Position numbers and translations under genes: made by a program. 64,000 bases of DNA, from the NCBI RefSeq assembly GCF_027451485.1, contig NZ_DAIDJE010000130.1, positions 1-64,000 on the forward strand, in the 5' to 3' direction. Numbering within the stretch: the stretch's first letter is position 1; the number at the start of each line of letters is the position of its first letter. Origin of the DNA: Bradyrhizobium sp. (GTDB lineage: Bacteria > Pseudomonadota > Alphaproteobacteria > Rhizobiales > Xanthobacteraceae). Positions 24,921-32,904 of the stretch are shown here, piece after piece. Below the pieces are notes generated by a model. That model was not told where the DNA came from, ran no database searches, and worked only from the letters and a program-made list of their open reading frames with translations.

Positions 24921-25847
24921 ATGACAGGCAGCAAACTTCCAGCCGTTACCGTCAACGTCTTTCCCGGTGGTTTCAACTGGGGCGTCTATGTCGCACAGGA
25001 CAAGGGCTTCTTTGCGGAGGCCGGCATTGCGGTCGAGGTGCAGGGCACGCCGAACTCCGTCACCCAGATGACGGATTTTTCGCTTTCGCGGTTCGACATC
25101 GCGATGACGGCAGTCGATAACATCGTGGCTTACGTCGAGGGCCAGGGCGAGGCGCCGATCGGACCGCAGCGCGATTTCATGGCGGTGATGGGCAGCGACA
25201 GCGGCTTTCTCAGCCTCGTCGCGTCGCCCACGGTCGCTGCTATCGAGGACCTCGCCGGCAAAACCTTGTCGGTCGATGCGATGACGACCGGCTATGCGTT
25301 CGTTCTTTACGAGATCATGCGCCGCCACGGCCTCGACAAGGACCGGGGCGATTACGAGGTCGTCCGCGCCGGGGGCATGGTGCAGCGCTGGACTGGCTTG
25401 CGCGAAGGCAAGCATGCGGCGACGCTGTTGTCCGCGCCCTACAACATCATCGCAAAGAACGCGGGCTTCACCGAACTCGTCAAGGCGACCGATGTCATCG
25501 GCCCCTATCAGGGCAATGTCGCCGCCGTGCGCCGGCCATGGGCGCAGGAAAACCGCAGCAAGGTCGATGCCTATATCCGCGCCTACCGCCGCGCGATCGC
25601 CTGGCTCTATGAAGCCGATAACCGGAGCGAAGCGATTTCGATCTTGCGGCATCATCTGCCGCAGATGCCGCCCGAGATCGCGGAAGCGAGCCATCGTGAA
25701 CTGCTCGATCCTGCCGGCGGATTCTTCAAAACTTGCGAGATCGACCGCACCGGGCTCGACTGCGTGCTGGAACTTCGCAGCCGCTACGGCCTGCCCCGCA
25801 AGCAGCTGAGCGATCCCGCCAAATATTGCGATCTGAGTTTTGGATGA
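24921..25847 (+). CDS. NMT1/THI5-like substrate-binding-fold protein without signal peptide
   Basis: A 308-residue protein of the periplasmic binding-protein type II fold. It opens at once with TVNVFPGGFNWGVYVAQDKGFF, and contains VQGTPNSVTQMTDFSLSRFDIAMTAVDN and DLAGKTLSVDAMTTGYAF, as in SsuA/NMT1-like binding proteins. No signal peptide is encoded and no earlier in-frame start exists before the MFS stop, so it should stay in the cytoplasm. Possible roles are a cytosolic sensor or enzyme: the same fold is used by 4,5-dihydroxyphthalate decarboxylase and by THI5-type enzymes. It is coupled to the MFS gene, and no ABC permease lies nearby. Confidence 0.8.
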   Translation: MTGSKLPAVTVNVFPGGFNWGVYVAQDKGFFAEAGIAVEVQGTPNSVTQMTDFSLSRFDIAMTAVDNIVAYVEGQGEAPIGPQRDFMAVMGSDSGFLSLVASPTVAAIEDLAGKTLSVDAMTTGYAFVLYEIMRRHGLDKDRGDYEVVRAGGMVQRWTGLREGKHAATLLSAPYNIIAKNAGFTELVKATDVIGPYQGNVAAVRRPWAQENRSKVDAYIRAYRRAIAWLYEADNRSEAISILRHHLPQMPPEIAEASHRELLDPAGGFFKTCEIDRTGLDCVLELRSRYGLPRKQLSDPAKYCDLSFG

Positions 25848-25865
25848 TTCCTTCATCCGCCAAAT

Positions 25866-25976
25866 CGTGATCCGGAAAAATTTGGTAGCGGTTTTCCGAA
25901 AAGATCATGCTCGATCAAAGAGCTGAAGTGCAATGACGATTCAGCCTGATCTGATCGCGCTTTAAAGGCGCCTGGC
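25866..25976. repeat. Dispersed GATC-ending palindrome with conserved tail
   Basis: GTGATCCGGAAAA and TTTTCCGAAAAGATCATGC form an imperfect hairpin (25866-25911), followed by a tail ending CTGATCTGATCGCGCTTTAA. A shorter copy of the hairpin lies at 30198-30242. Elements of this pattern are very common between rhizobial genes. Confidence 0.75.
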
Positions 25977-26191
25977 GGGCTTGGCCCAGCGATCAACGTC
26001 TTTCTTCCCACCGGCGCCGAAAACGTGGATGCCCCGTACATCGCTTTATGAACTCGCGGGCGAGTGGTATCAACACCAAATCCACTCCACTGGTGCGGCG
26101 AATTTGAAGTGGCTATCCGTGTTGCTGCAAGTTCGTCATGTGAAGCAACCTCAAAGCCGCATCGGAATCGACAGGTTACCTTAGCTCATTT

Positions 26192-26243
26192 GATTTCAGA
26201 GTTCGCATCAGAGGTTGCCGCGAACCTTGCGAACTTCAGAATC
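26192..26243. repeat. Palindrome of the TTCTGAAGTTCGC family
   Basis: GATTTCAGAGTTCGC (26192-26206) faces GCGAACTTCAGAATC (26229-26243), complementary at most positions. Confidence 0.65.
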
Positions 26244-26262
26244 GGATCTCCAGGCTGCAATC

Positions 26263-26751
26263 ATGCACCTCATCCAGCTGACGAAGATCCTGGCGCTGGT
26301 GGCACTCGCCAATGGGGCACCGCTCGCCGCGCGGAAGCTCCTTGGAGCGCGCTTCGTCCTCCCCATCGATGGCGGCCGAAAATTCCTGGATGGCCGGCCG
26401 CTGTTTGGCCCGTCGAAAACCGTTCGCGGCGTCGTCGCTGCCATCGTCATCACAACGTTCTGCGCACCCCTCATCGGGCTGGAGATGAGCGTCGGCGCGA
26501 TCGCCGCCGCCGCGGCAATGGCCGGCGACCTGTTATCGAGCTTCCTCAAGCGCCGCCTGAATTTTCCGCCGAGCAGCCAGGCGATCGGCCTGGACCAGCT
26601 GCCGGAGTCGCTTTTCCCGATGCTCGCGTGCCGCGATGCGCTCTCCCTGACGCCGGCCGATATCATCCTCGGGCTTGCAATCTTCTTTGCCGGCGAACTG
26701 ATCCTGTCGCGCATTCTATACAGTGTTCACCTGCGCGATACGCCCTACTGA
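26263..26751 (+). CDS. CDP-archaeol synthase (CarS/DUF46)-like membrane protein
   Basis: A 162-residue protein with four to five membrane helices. It carries the CarS-type signature DGRPLFGPSKTVRG at 43-56, then GDLLSSFLKRRL at 88-99 and LDQLPESL at 110-117. These correspond to the cytidylyltransferase loops of the CdsA/CarS superfamily, which make CDP-activated lipids from CTP. In archaea CarS acts on digeranylgeranylglycerol phosphate; bacteria make ester lipids, so here the lipid substrate must differ or be unusual. The start is an ATG with a weak ribosome binding site. It converges with a metallophosphoesterase gene 12 bases away. Confidence 0.8.
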   Translation: MHLIQLTKILALVALANGAPLAARKLLGARFVLPIDGGRKFLDGRPLFGPSKTVRGVVAAIVITTFCAPLIGLEMSVGAIAAAAAMAGDLLSSFLKRRLNFPPSSQAIGLDQLPESLFPMLACRDALSLTPADIILGLAIFFAGELILSRILYSVHLRDTPY

Positions 26752-26763
26752 ACGCGGCAAGAA

Positions 26764-27702
26764 CTAGCCGCGTCGAAGACAGTGCAGGGTGATTTCCGGC
26801 GGGCAGTTCAAGCGCACCGGAACCACGCTCGATCCCGCGCCCAGGGACGTGTAGCCGCGCATGCCGCCATGCTCCCAGAGCCCCGACCCCATGCGGCGCG
26901 GCAGGGCAGCTTCCAGCTTGATCGGGATCGACCCGGGGAGGCAAAGCTGGCCGCCATGGGTATGACCGCTCAGCATCAGATCAAAGCCGGCGTGGGCCGC
27001 TTGCCGATAAATCTCCGGCGTATGCGACAGCAGAATCGAAAAGCCGCCTTTTGGAATTTGCGACGCCGCCTTTTCGATATTGTCGACGCGGTAGAAATGC
27101 GCATCGTCGACGCCGGCCAGATGGATGCGCTGATCGCCGCGCGCGATCACCTCGCATTCGTTGAGAAGCATCTTGATTCCCATGGCTTCCATCGCGGGCA
27201 CCATCTGGATGGTATCGTGGTTGCCGAGCACCCCGTAAATCGGCTGCCTGAGGTGCGCCGTCACCTTTGCCATACCCTCGAGCGCGGCGTCGAACGGCCC
27301 GAAGGTCTTGCCGCGGTAATCGCCGGTCAGAACGCAGAGGTCGTACTGCATGCCCTCGACAAGTTCGCTGACATTCTCCATGGCGGCTTCGCTCATGTCG
27401 ACATGCATGTCGCTGATGTGGAGGATCGTATAGCCGTCGAACGCCTCCGGCAGCGTCGAAAACCGCATTTCGTTGCGCCGGACCGTTACGCGCTCTGCGT
27501 TTTTCCGAGCCCGCCAGTACATCCCGGAGAGCTTCAGGACGGCCTCGATGATTGCCGGCGCCAGCAAGGTATTCTCGAGATTGAAAAAGACGAGCCCCTG
27601 GCCGAATACCTGAGCCTCATGGTCCGCCTCGATCCCCAGCCGTTGCCGGGCGTGAAGCGGCCCAAGACGCCTCTCCAATTCGTGCAGGATATTTTCGTCC
27701 AC
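26764..27702 (-). CDS. Calcineurin-like metallophosphoesterase
   Basis: A 312-residue phosphoesterase. The dinuclear metal ligands are all visible: D98-x-H100 in ISDMHVD, GDYR at 127-130, GNHD at 160-163, H227 in LLSHTPE and GHTHGGQ at 246-252. Residues 39-63 include a hydrophobic stretch (LENTLLAPAIIEAVLKLSG) that may anchor it to the membrane. It resembles YkuE/LpxG-type enzymes that act on lipid-linked phosphates. The start is GTG with GAGGGGG upstream. It converges tail-to-tail on the CarS-like gene, hinting at linked lipid chemistry. Confidence 0.9.
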   Translation of the reverse strand: MDENILHELERRLGPLHARQRLGIEADHEAQVFGQGLVFFNLENTLLAPAIIEAVLKLSGMYWRARKNAERVTVRRNEMRFSTLPEAFDGYTILHISDMHVDMSEAAMENVSELVEGMQYDLCVLTGDYRGKTFGPFDAALEGMAKVTAHLRQPIYGVLGNHDTIQMVPAMEAMGIKMLLNECEVIARGDQRIHLAGVDDAHFYRVDNIEKAASQIPKGGFSILLSHTPEIYRQAAHAGFDLMLSGHTHGGQLCLPGSIPIKLEAALPRRMGSGLWEHGGMRGYTSLGAGSSVVPVRLNCPPEITLHCLRRG

Positions 27703-28074
27703 GATGCCCCCTCATAACTCGCCCTGCTCGGCCAGGACGCGCGCCTGCTGCGACACTATATCGTTTTCGGCCCTGGAGCGTCCCCGTTTGACATTCGTAT
27801 CCTGTCGCAGCAAGCACTTTCAGGAATGTCAGAATCAAAGGGCACGAGGAATAATAATTCCGGCATGGCTTTGACGCTGACCTTGCTTCGCAGAACCGCG
27901 GTGGCACTGAAAGGAACGTCAGGTCGCCACTCCGTGTCGCTCTTTTCGGCGACAACATATCCATCCTCCCCGAAGCCCGATCGGCCTCCGCCGCCGGTCA
28001 ACCTTGCTCACGCTATTGCTGGCCTGCGGCACGCACGCTAGGCTCGCACTGGATATTCATGGCAGGAGGCCCCC
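27703..28074. other. Intergenic region with a dispersed palindrome
   Basis: A 372-base divergent spacer between the metallophosphoesterase and the amino-acid binding protein. It contains the TGACATTC/GAATGTCA palindrome at 27786-27836 and the AGGAGG at 28064-28069 that serves the next gene. I see no coding frame. Confidence 0.55.
27786..27836. repeat. Palindrome of the TTTGACATTCG subfamily
   Basis: TGACATTC (27789-27796) and GAATGTCA (27824-27831) are perfect 8-bp arms within a longer imperfect repeat. It is like 58771-58821. Confidence 0.65.
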
Positions 28075-28968
28075 GTGACAAAGCCGGACGAGCACAAGTC
28101 GGACGAGAGCAGGATTTCCGAGGACCGCCGCGAAGCGCTGCGCTATGCGCTGGCGATCGGCTCCGGGGCCGCGCTTGCCTCCTCGCTTGCCACCCCGGCC
28201 TCGGCGCAGGGTGCGGCCGACACCACGCTCGACCGTATTCGCGCCGCCAAGGTGCTGCGGATCGCGGTGCTTCCGGGCGAGTTGCCGTATTTCAACAAGG
28301 ATCTCGCCACCGGGACCTGGTCGGGCTTTTCGATCGAAATGGCGAACGACATCGCCAAACTGCTCGACGTCAAGCTCGAATATGTCGAATCGACCTACGG
28401 CAATTCCATCCTCGATCTGCAATCCAACAAGATCGACCTCGGCTTTGCGCTCAACCCGACGCCGCAGCGCGCGCTAGTGGTCAATTTCACCAATTTCGTG
28501 TTTCCGCATCCGTTCGGCGCGATGCTGAAGAACGGTCTGGAGGCCAAGACCTGGGCCGACATCAACAAGCCCGAGGTGAAGATCGCAGTGGACGTCGGCT
28601 CGGCGAACGAGGCGGTGGCGCGGCGTTTCGCGCCGAACGCGACCATCAAGTCGCTGAAGTCGCGCGACGAGGTGATGCTGGAGATGGCCTCGGGCCGCGT
28701 CGACTGCGTGGTCAACGCGCTGGTGCTGGGACTGACCGCGATTGCGAAAAACCCGAGCCTCGGCACCTACAAGATCCTGCAATCGCCGACCGTCACCGTG
28801 GCGAGCAGTTGCGCGGTCCGTCACGAAGTCGACAAACGCTGGCGCGATTTCCTCTCGGTGTGGATCGACTACAACCGCGGCATCGGCCAGATGCGCGAAT
28901 GGTTCGTCAAGGGGCTCGCGCTTTCCGGCGTCAAGCCCGAGAACGTGCCGGTGGAGCTGAATATCTGA
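28075..28968 (+). CDS. Amino-acid-type ABC substrate-binding protein (SBP_bac_3)
   Basis: A 297-residue periplasmic binding protein. The leader EDRREALRYALAIGSGAALAS...ASA has a twin-Arg-like start and ends near residue 45. The mature part shows the family-3 pattern: KVLRIAVLPGELPYFN, GTWSGFSIEMANDIAKLL, DVGSANEAVARRF. It probably binds a polar amino acid and works with the permease at 29471-30139, although that gene lies on the other strand. The start codon is GTG with a consensus AGGAGG five bases upstream. Confidence 0.9.
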   Translation: MTKPDEHKSDESRISEDRREALRYALAIGSGAALASSLATPASAQGAADTTLDRIRAAKVLRIAVLPGELPYFNKDLATGTWSGFSIEMANDIAKLLDVKLEYVESTYGNSILDLQSNKIDLGFALNPTPQRALVVNFTNFVFPHPFGAMLKNGLEAKTWADINKPEVKIAVDVGSANEAVARRFAPNATIKSLKSRDEVMLEMASGRVDCVVNALVLGLTAIAKNPSLGTYKILQSPTVTVASSCAVRHEVDKRWRDFLSVWIDYNRGIGQMREWFVKGLALSGVKPENVPVELNI

Positions 28969-28985
28969 GGCTCTTCCCCCGGGTC

Positions 28986-29360
28986 ATGCGTCACTTCATC
29001 ACGGTCGCGGCAGCGAGCCTCAGCCTCGCCGGCTGCGGCGGCACGCTGTTCCCGGGCGCGGGAACGGTGGAAATCGCCATTCAATCGACGCCGGCTGGCG
29101 CGGACGCGATCACTTCGCTTGGTCCCGGCTGCAAGACGCCCTGCACCGTCGCCGTGCCGTCACCCACTGACGATTTTTCCGTCAGCTATGCACTGAAGGG
29201 TTTTGAACCGATGACAGTTCCGGTGCATATCACCCGCAGTGTCGGCAGCCTCATGACGCCGCCATTTACGAGCTTCAATCCCGATCCGGTGGTCGCACAG
29301 CTTCAGCCGGTCGCGCCGCCGAAGCTCCCGAGAAGAAAGAAGCTGACGGCAGGGCAATAG
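28986..29360 (+). CDS. Small lipoprotein with PEGA-like domain
   Basis: A 124-residue lipoprotein. The signal peptide ends in a lipobox LAGC, with C17 as the lipidated residue. The mature part has one PEGA-like unit (VEIAIQSTPAGADA, then CKTPCTVAVPSP and SVSYALKGFEP) and a Pro/Lys-rich tail. It starts 17 bases after the binding-protein stop and is probably co-transcribed with it, with no strong ribosome binding site of its own. The lack of an Asp after the Cys would target it to the outer membrane by the usual sorting rule. Confidence 0.8.
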   Translation: MRHFITVAAASLSLAGCGGTLFPGAGTVEIAIQSTPAGADAITSLGPGCKTPCTVAVPSPTDDFSVSYALKGFEPMTVPVHITRSVGSLMTPPFTSFNPDPVVAQLQPVAPPKLPRRKKLTAGQ

Positions 29361-29470
29361 TGTTGTTGGCGTCCGGAGCCGAAGGACGAGCCGGGATTTC
29401 TCCCTATGTCGAGCCTTCGAGGCCTACTCATCCGCAAGCGAGGCGAGGTGAAGGAAACGAAGAAATTGAA

Positions 29471-30139
29471 TCACGCCTTGTCATAGCTCATGCCGCGCTC
29501 GAGCCGGCGCGCCACCAGCGTCGACGGAAACAGGATCGCAAAGTAAATCAGCGCGACGATGGTATAGACCTCGAGCGGCCGGTAGGTGTCCGCGTTGATC
29601 AGGGTTGCGTTGTAGACGAGATCTGGCACCGCAATCACGGACACCAGCGACGTGTTCTTCAGCTGCGTCACCGACTGATTGACATAAGGCGCGAGCATCG
29701 GTTTGAGCGCCTGCGGCAGGATCACGAGCCGCAGCAGCCGCCATGGCCGCAGTCCCAGCGCACGCGCCGCGTCCCACTGCCCCTTCGCCACGCTCTCGAT
29801 GCTGCCGCGCACGATCTCGGCATAGAATGCTCCGCCGTACAGCGAGAGCACCGTCATCGCGGCCACATGCGCGGGGATATTGACCCCGATCACCACCGGA
29901 AACGCGTAATAGAACCAGATGATCTGCACGAGCAGCGGCGTGCAGCGAAACAGCTCGATATAGGCGACCAGCAGCCAGTCAATCACGGGATAGCGCCGCA
30001 GGCGCAGGATGCCGACGACAAGCCCGATCACGCTGCCGAGCAGGATGGTGCCGACGGTGTAGACCATGGTCCAGCCGAGCCCGAGCCAGAACAGATGGCT
30101 GTACTTGGCAAGGATCCCGAAATCCCAGACGTAGTTCAT
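29471..30139 (-). CDS. Polar amino-acid ABC transporter permease (HisM/GlnP family)
   Basis: A 222-residue inner-membrane permease with about five helices. The cytoplasmic EAA loop is visible as ESVAKGQWDAARALGLRPWRLLRLVILPQAL, and IELFRCTPLLVQIIWFYY is a family signature. No ATPase and no second permease gene adjoin it, so the transporter either uses a homodimer and a distant ATPase or is incomplete. The nearest binding protein (28075-28968) is on the opposite strand. It follows an FAD-dependent amino-acid oxidase-like gene by about 120 bases that hold a palindrome. Confidence 0.9.
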   Translation of the reverse strand: MNYVWDFGILAKYSHLFWLGLGWTMVYTVGTILLGSVIGLVVGILRLRRYPVIDWLLVAYIELFRCTPLLVQIIWFYYAFPVVIGVNIPAHVAAMTVLSLYGGAFYAEIVRGSIESVAKGQWDAARALGLRPWRLLRLVILPQALKPMLAPYVNQSVTQLKNTSLVSVIAVPDLVYNATLINADTYRPLEVYTIVALIYFAILFPSTLVARRLERGMSYDKA

Positions 30140-30197
30140 GCCGGCACCCGCTCACATCTCGCTTCGCATGTCGGCATGGGTTCCTGTCTTCCTTTCA

Positions 30198-30242
30198 GCA
30201 TGATCTGACCGGAAAACCGGATCCTCCTATTCCGGATCATGC
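30198..30242. repeat. Short copy of the GATC-ending palindrome
   Basis: GCATGATC (30198-30205) and GATCATGC (30235-30242) are perfect arms, with inner CCGGAAAACCGG. Related to 25866-25976. Confidence 0.75.
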
Positions 30243-30260
30243 TCCTAGGGTCTCCGGACC

Positions 30261-31517
30261 CTAGATGTAACGGCTCGGCGCAAAAGCGCTCGTATCGAAG
30301 GACGGCTTCTCGCCTGCGATCATCGCCGCGATCGCATCGCCGGTCGCAGGTCCCGTCGTGAAGCCGATATGCTGGTTGCCGAAGGCGAGCCACAGGCGCT
30401 GATGCCGCGGCGCCTTTCCGATCATCGGCAGACTGTCCGGCAGCGTCGGACGCGCGCCGCGCCAGGGCTCGCCGACCGCCGCGCCGAACTCGACGACGCC
30501 GCGCGCCAGCGGCACCACCATGTCGAGTTGCGCAAACGAGGACGGCGCGTCGCGGTCGGTCAACTCGACACCGGAGGTGACGCGAATGCCGTTTTCCATC
30601 GGGCTCATCAGGAAGCTGCCTTCGGCATCATGGATCGGACGTTGCAATCGGCGTGCCGGGTTCGGCGTGAACTCCTGATGATAGCCGCGTTCGGTTGCGA
30701 GCGGCACCCGATAGCCGAGGGGCCGCAAAATGTCGGCCGACCACGGACCGAGCGCGACGACGACATGGCGGGCTGCAAGCGTGCCGTCGCCGACCACGAC
30801 GCGCCAGCCGCCTTCATGTGGCTCGACGGCCTTGATGTCGGACCGGCACACCGCCCCGCCCAGACTTTGAAGCATCCGCGCATAGGCTTTGGTCACCGCA
30901 CCCGGCGAATCCACCGATGCCGTCTGGGTGTGCAGCAGGCCGACCTTGTAGACCGGCAGGATATTCGGCTCGAGGGCGGATATCGCCTGGCGATCAAGCA
31001 GTTCGCTCGCAATGCCGAAGCCGGCAAGGAAAGCCTGCTCAGCCTTCGCCGCCTCCACCGCATCGCTGCGCCAGGCCTTCAGCCAGCCGGTCTCGCGGAT
31101 GCGCTGCGGCGCACCAGCCGTGACGATCCACTCACGGTGCAGTTTCAATGAGGCGTTGATCAATCCATGCAGGGCGGTGGCACGTGGACGTGTACGCGAC
31201 GGCACAGCATTGCCGAGAAAGCGCGCGAGCCAATCGAAGTTCTTCATCGCCCAGAGCGGATTCCAGCGCAGCGCCGCGCTGGTGTTGCCGAGATAAGAGG
31301 GCAGCGCGCTCCACAAGGAGGGCTTGTTGAGCGGCAGGATCGAACCGCTCGAGAGAATGCCCGCGTTGCCGTAGGACGTTTCGCTACCCGGCTCGCGGCG
31401 GTCGATCACCACGACCGACAATCCACGTTGCCGCGCTGCGACGCCGGCCGACACGCCGACGATTCCTCCCCCAAGCACGGCGACGTCGACTTGCGACCCG
31501 GGGATTTTGTCAGACAT
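30261..31517 (-). CDS. FAD-dependent oxidoreductase, DadA-like D-amino-acid dehydrogenase family
   Basis: A 418-residue flavoprotein of the DAO family. The FAD-binding Rossmann motif VLGGGIVGVSAGVAARQRG starts at residue 14, followed by DRREPGSETSYGNAG typical of DadA. The C-terminal FAD contact is visible in GKAPRHQRLWLAFGNQHIGFTTGP. It would oxidatively deaminate a D-amino or imino acid and pass electrons to the respiratory chain. The SDR gene lies 31 bases upstream on the same strand, and an amino-acid permease follows, suggesting a small uptake-and-oxidation unit. Confidence 0.92.
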   Translation of the reverse strand: MSDKIPGSQVDVAVLGGGIVGVSAGVAARQRGLSVVVIDRREPGSETSYGNAGILSSGSILPLNKPSLWSALPSYLGNTSAALRWNPLWAMKNFDWLARFLGNAVPSRTRPRATALHGLINASLKLHREWIVTAGAPQRIRETGWLKAWRSDAVEAAKAEQAFLAGFGIASELLDRQAISALEPNILPVYKVGLLHTQTASVDSPGAVTKAYARMLQSLGGAVCRSDIKAVEPHEGGWRVVVGDGTLAARHVVVALGPWSADILRPLGYRVPLATERGYHQEFTPNPARRLQRPIHDAEGSFLMSPMENGIRVTSGVELTDRDAPSSFAQLDMVVPLARGVVEFGAAVGEPWRGARPTLPDSLPMIGKAPRHQRLWLAFGNQHIGFTTGPATGDAIAAMIAGEKPSFDTSAFAPSRYI

Positions 31518-31548
31518 TCACTTCAATCCATGCGCTAAATAGGTGTGG

Positions 31549-32304
31549 CTAAATCAGAGTAAGCCCGCCGTCGACCGGCAGCGACACGCCGGTTACATGC
31601 GAGGCCGCAGGCGACAGCAAAAAGGCGATGACGGCGGCGACTTCGTCGGGCTCGGCGAGGCGCGACAACGGATTTGCGCTCGCGGCTTTTTGCCAGCCCG
31701 CGGTGTCGAGCGCGCCGGAAAGCCCGGCATCCTTGCGGGTAAAGCCGGGCACGACGACATTGGCAGTTGCTCCTGAACCGGCAAGCTCGATCGCAAGGCA
31801 CTTCACCAGCGCCTCGAGTGCAGCCTTGGCCGCGCCCGATCCGGGATAGGTCGAATCGGCCGTGAAACGATGCGCGGCAAAACTCGAAACCGCGACGACG
31901 CGGCCGTGCGGCCGCATCAAATCCGACAGCGCTGCACTCGCCATTTCATGGAAGCTTGCGGCCATCACCGCGAACGCGCGCTCCAGGCTCTCGCGCGGCA
32001 ACGCTGCAAAGCCGCGCCGGTCGGCAAAGCCCGCCGCATGCACGATCCAGTCGATCTGACCAAACGCATCACGTGCGGCGCCGACAAGCGCCGAAGCGGC
32101 TCCCGCGCGCGCGAGATCGCCGGTTGAAATCCGAACCTTCGCCCCCTTCCGCTCGCATTCGGCCGCGGTGTCTTTCAGCCGGGAAATCCCTGCCGCATCG
32201 CGGCCCTGACCATGCAGCATCAGGTATGCGTCGGGTCCGGCGAGACGGCGCGCCACTGCCGCACCGATCCCGGACCCTCCCCCCGTAATGATCGCAACCC
32301 GCAA
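31549..32304 (-). CDS. Short-chain dehydrogenase with FabI/FabL-type Y-x6-K active site
   Basis: A 251-residue SDR. The cofactor motif TGGGSGIG is at 7-14. The usual YxxxK is absent: instead Y153 and K160 are separated by six residues (YPGSGAAKAALEAL), the spacing of enoyl-ACP reductases FabI and FabL. The position four before the Lys is Ser. VHAAG replaces the classical NNAG. The start codon is TTG with AGGGG nearby and no better alternative. It probably belongs to one transcript with the FAD oxidoreductase. The substrate is unknown; an enoyl-thioester-like reaction is suggested only by the motif. Confidence 0.88.
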   Translation of the reverse strand: MRVAIITGGGSGIGAAVARRLAGPDAYLMLHGQGRDAAGISRLKDTAAECERKGAKVRISTGDLARAGAASALVGAARDAFGQIDWIVHAAGFADRRGFAALPRESLERAFAVMAASFHEMASAALSDLMRPHGRVVAVSSFAAHRFTADSTYPGSGAAKAALEALVKCLAIELAGSGATANVVVPGFTRKDAGLSGALDTAGWQKAASANPLSRLAEPDEVAAVIAFLLSPAASHVTGVSLPVDGGLTLI

Positions 32305-32316
32305 AACTCAGCCCCT

Positions 32317-32350
32317 GGTGCCCGCTTTCCGAAGTTCGTTCTCCATGCCG
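32317..32350. repeat. Half copy of the TTTCCGAAGTTCG element
   Basis: GGTGCCCGCTTTCCGAAGTTCG matches the left arm seen at 4332 and 6389. The other arm is missing. Confidence 0.55.
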
Positions 32351-32507
32351 GCCTGCGACTATAGGTCCTGCCGCCTCGAATGCCAACGATCGCCTCCACC
32401 ATCGTTATTGCACGGGGACTGCGCACCAACGCGTGCGCGCGCCGGAGGCAGGTGCTTGCCTGTTCCGTCACAGTTTCGTGCGCACGCGATTACAATCCGG
32501 GGTTTCG

Positions 32508-32532
32508 GGAACACCTTCCATGTTCGCCGGTT
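32508..32532 (+). promoter_or_regulatory. Candidate EcfG (general stress) promoter
   Basis: GGAAC at 32508-32512, 17 bases, then GTT at 32530-32532. It ends 37 bases before the ATG of the small exported protein, which gives a sensible 5' leader. Confidence 0.5.
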
Positions 32533-32568
32533 GGCATGAGCGCTACGTGTCCGATTCAGGAGATTCCC

Positions 32569-32805
32569 ATGAAAACCAAACTTCTCGCCTCGGCGCTTTT
32601 GGCAGCTTCGCTGGTCGGTGCGCCGGCGGTCGCCTTTGCCCAGTCGGAAAAGGCTGCGCCTGAGACCAAGTCCGAGGCCACGATGACGAAAAGCCATCAT
32701 GCCACGCGAACTCATATGAGGCACGGCACCACCACCGGGATGAGCTCGTCGACGAAAGCAAGGCCGGGCGGACGCTCCGTTTCGCGGAAGCCCCCCAGCA
32801 GCTGA
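32569..32805 (+). CDS. Small exported protein (78 aa)
   Basis: A 78-residue protein with a signal peptide cleaved after FAQ/AFA at about residue 24 (VAFAQSEK). The mature 54 residues are Ser/Thr/His/Lys-rich with HATRTHMRHGTTTG, so basic and probably unstructured. AGGAG seven bases upstream supports the ATG. An EcfG-like promoter (GGAAC-N17-GTT) precedes it, which suggests induction under general stress. Function unknown; similar small basic secreted proteins are frequent in Bradyrhizobium. Confidence 0.8.
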   Translation: MKTKLLASALLAASLVGAPAVAFAQSEKAAPETKSEATMTKSHHATRTHMRHGTTTGMSSSTKARPGGRSVSRKPPSS

Positions 32806-32904
32806 TCTTCGTCGCGTAACCAACCCGGTTCGTTCCGGCATCGGACACGGCGTCGAGGTCGATCCGACCTTGGTGCCGTGCCGAGTGCCTTTTCGTGCCT
32901 CGGC

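Larger units (their letters stand above)
25848..26262. other. Repeat-rich intergenic region
   Basis: It contains two dispersed palindromes (25866-25976 and 26192-26243) and no convincing gene. The next gene starts at 26263 directly after the second palindrome. Confidence 0.6.

Noticed and set aside
28059..28985. Frame joined upstream of the small lipoprotein
   Set aside because: It overlaps the amino-acid binding protein in another frame. The lipobox signal peptide begins at 28986.
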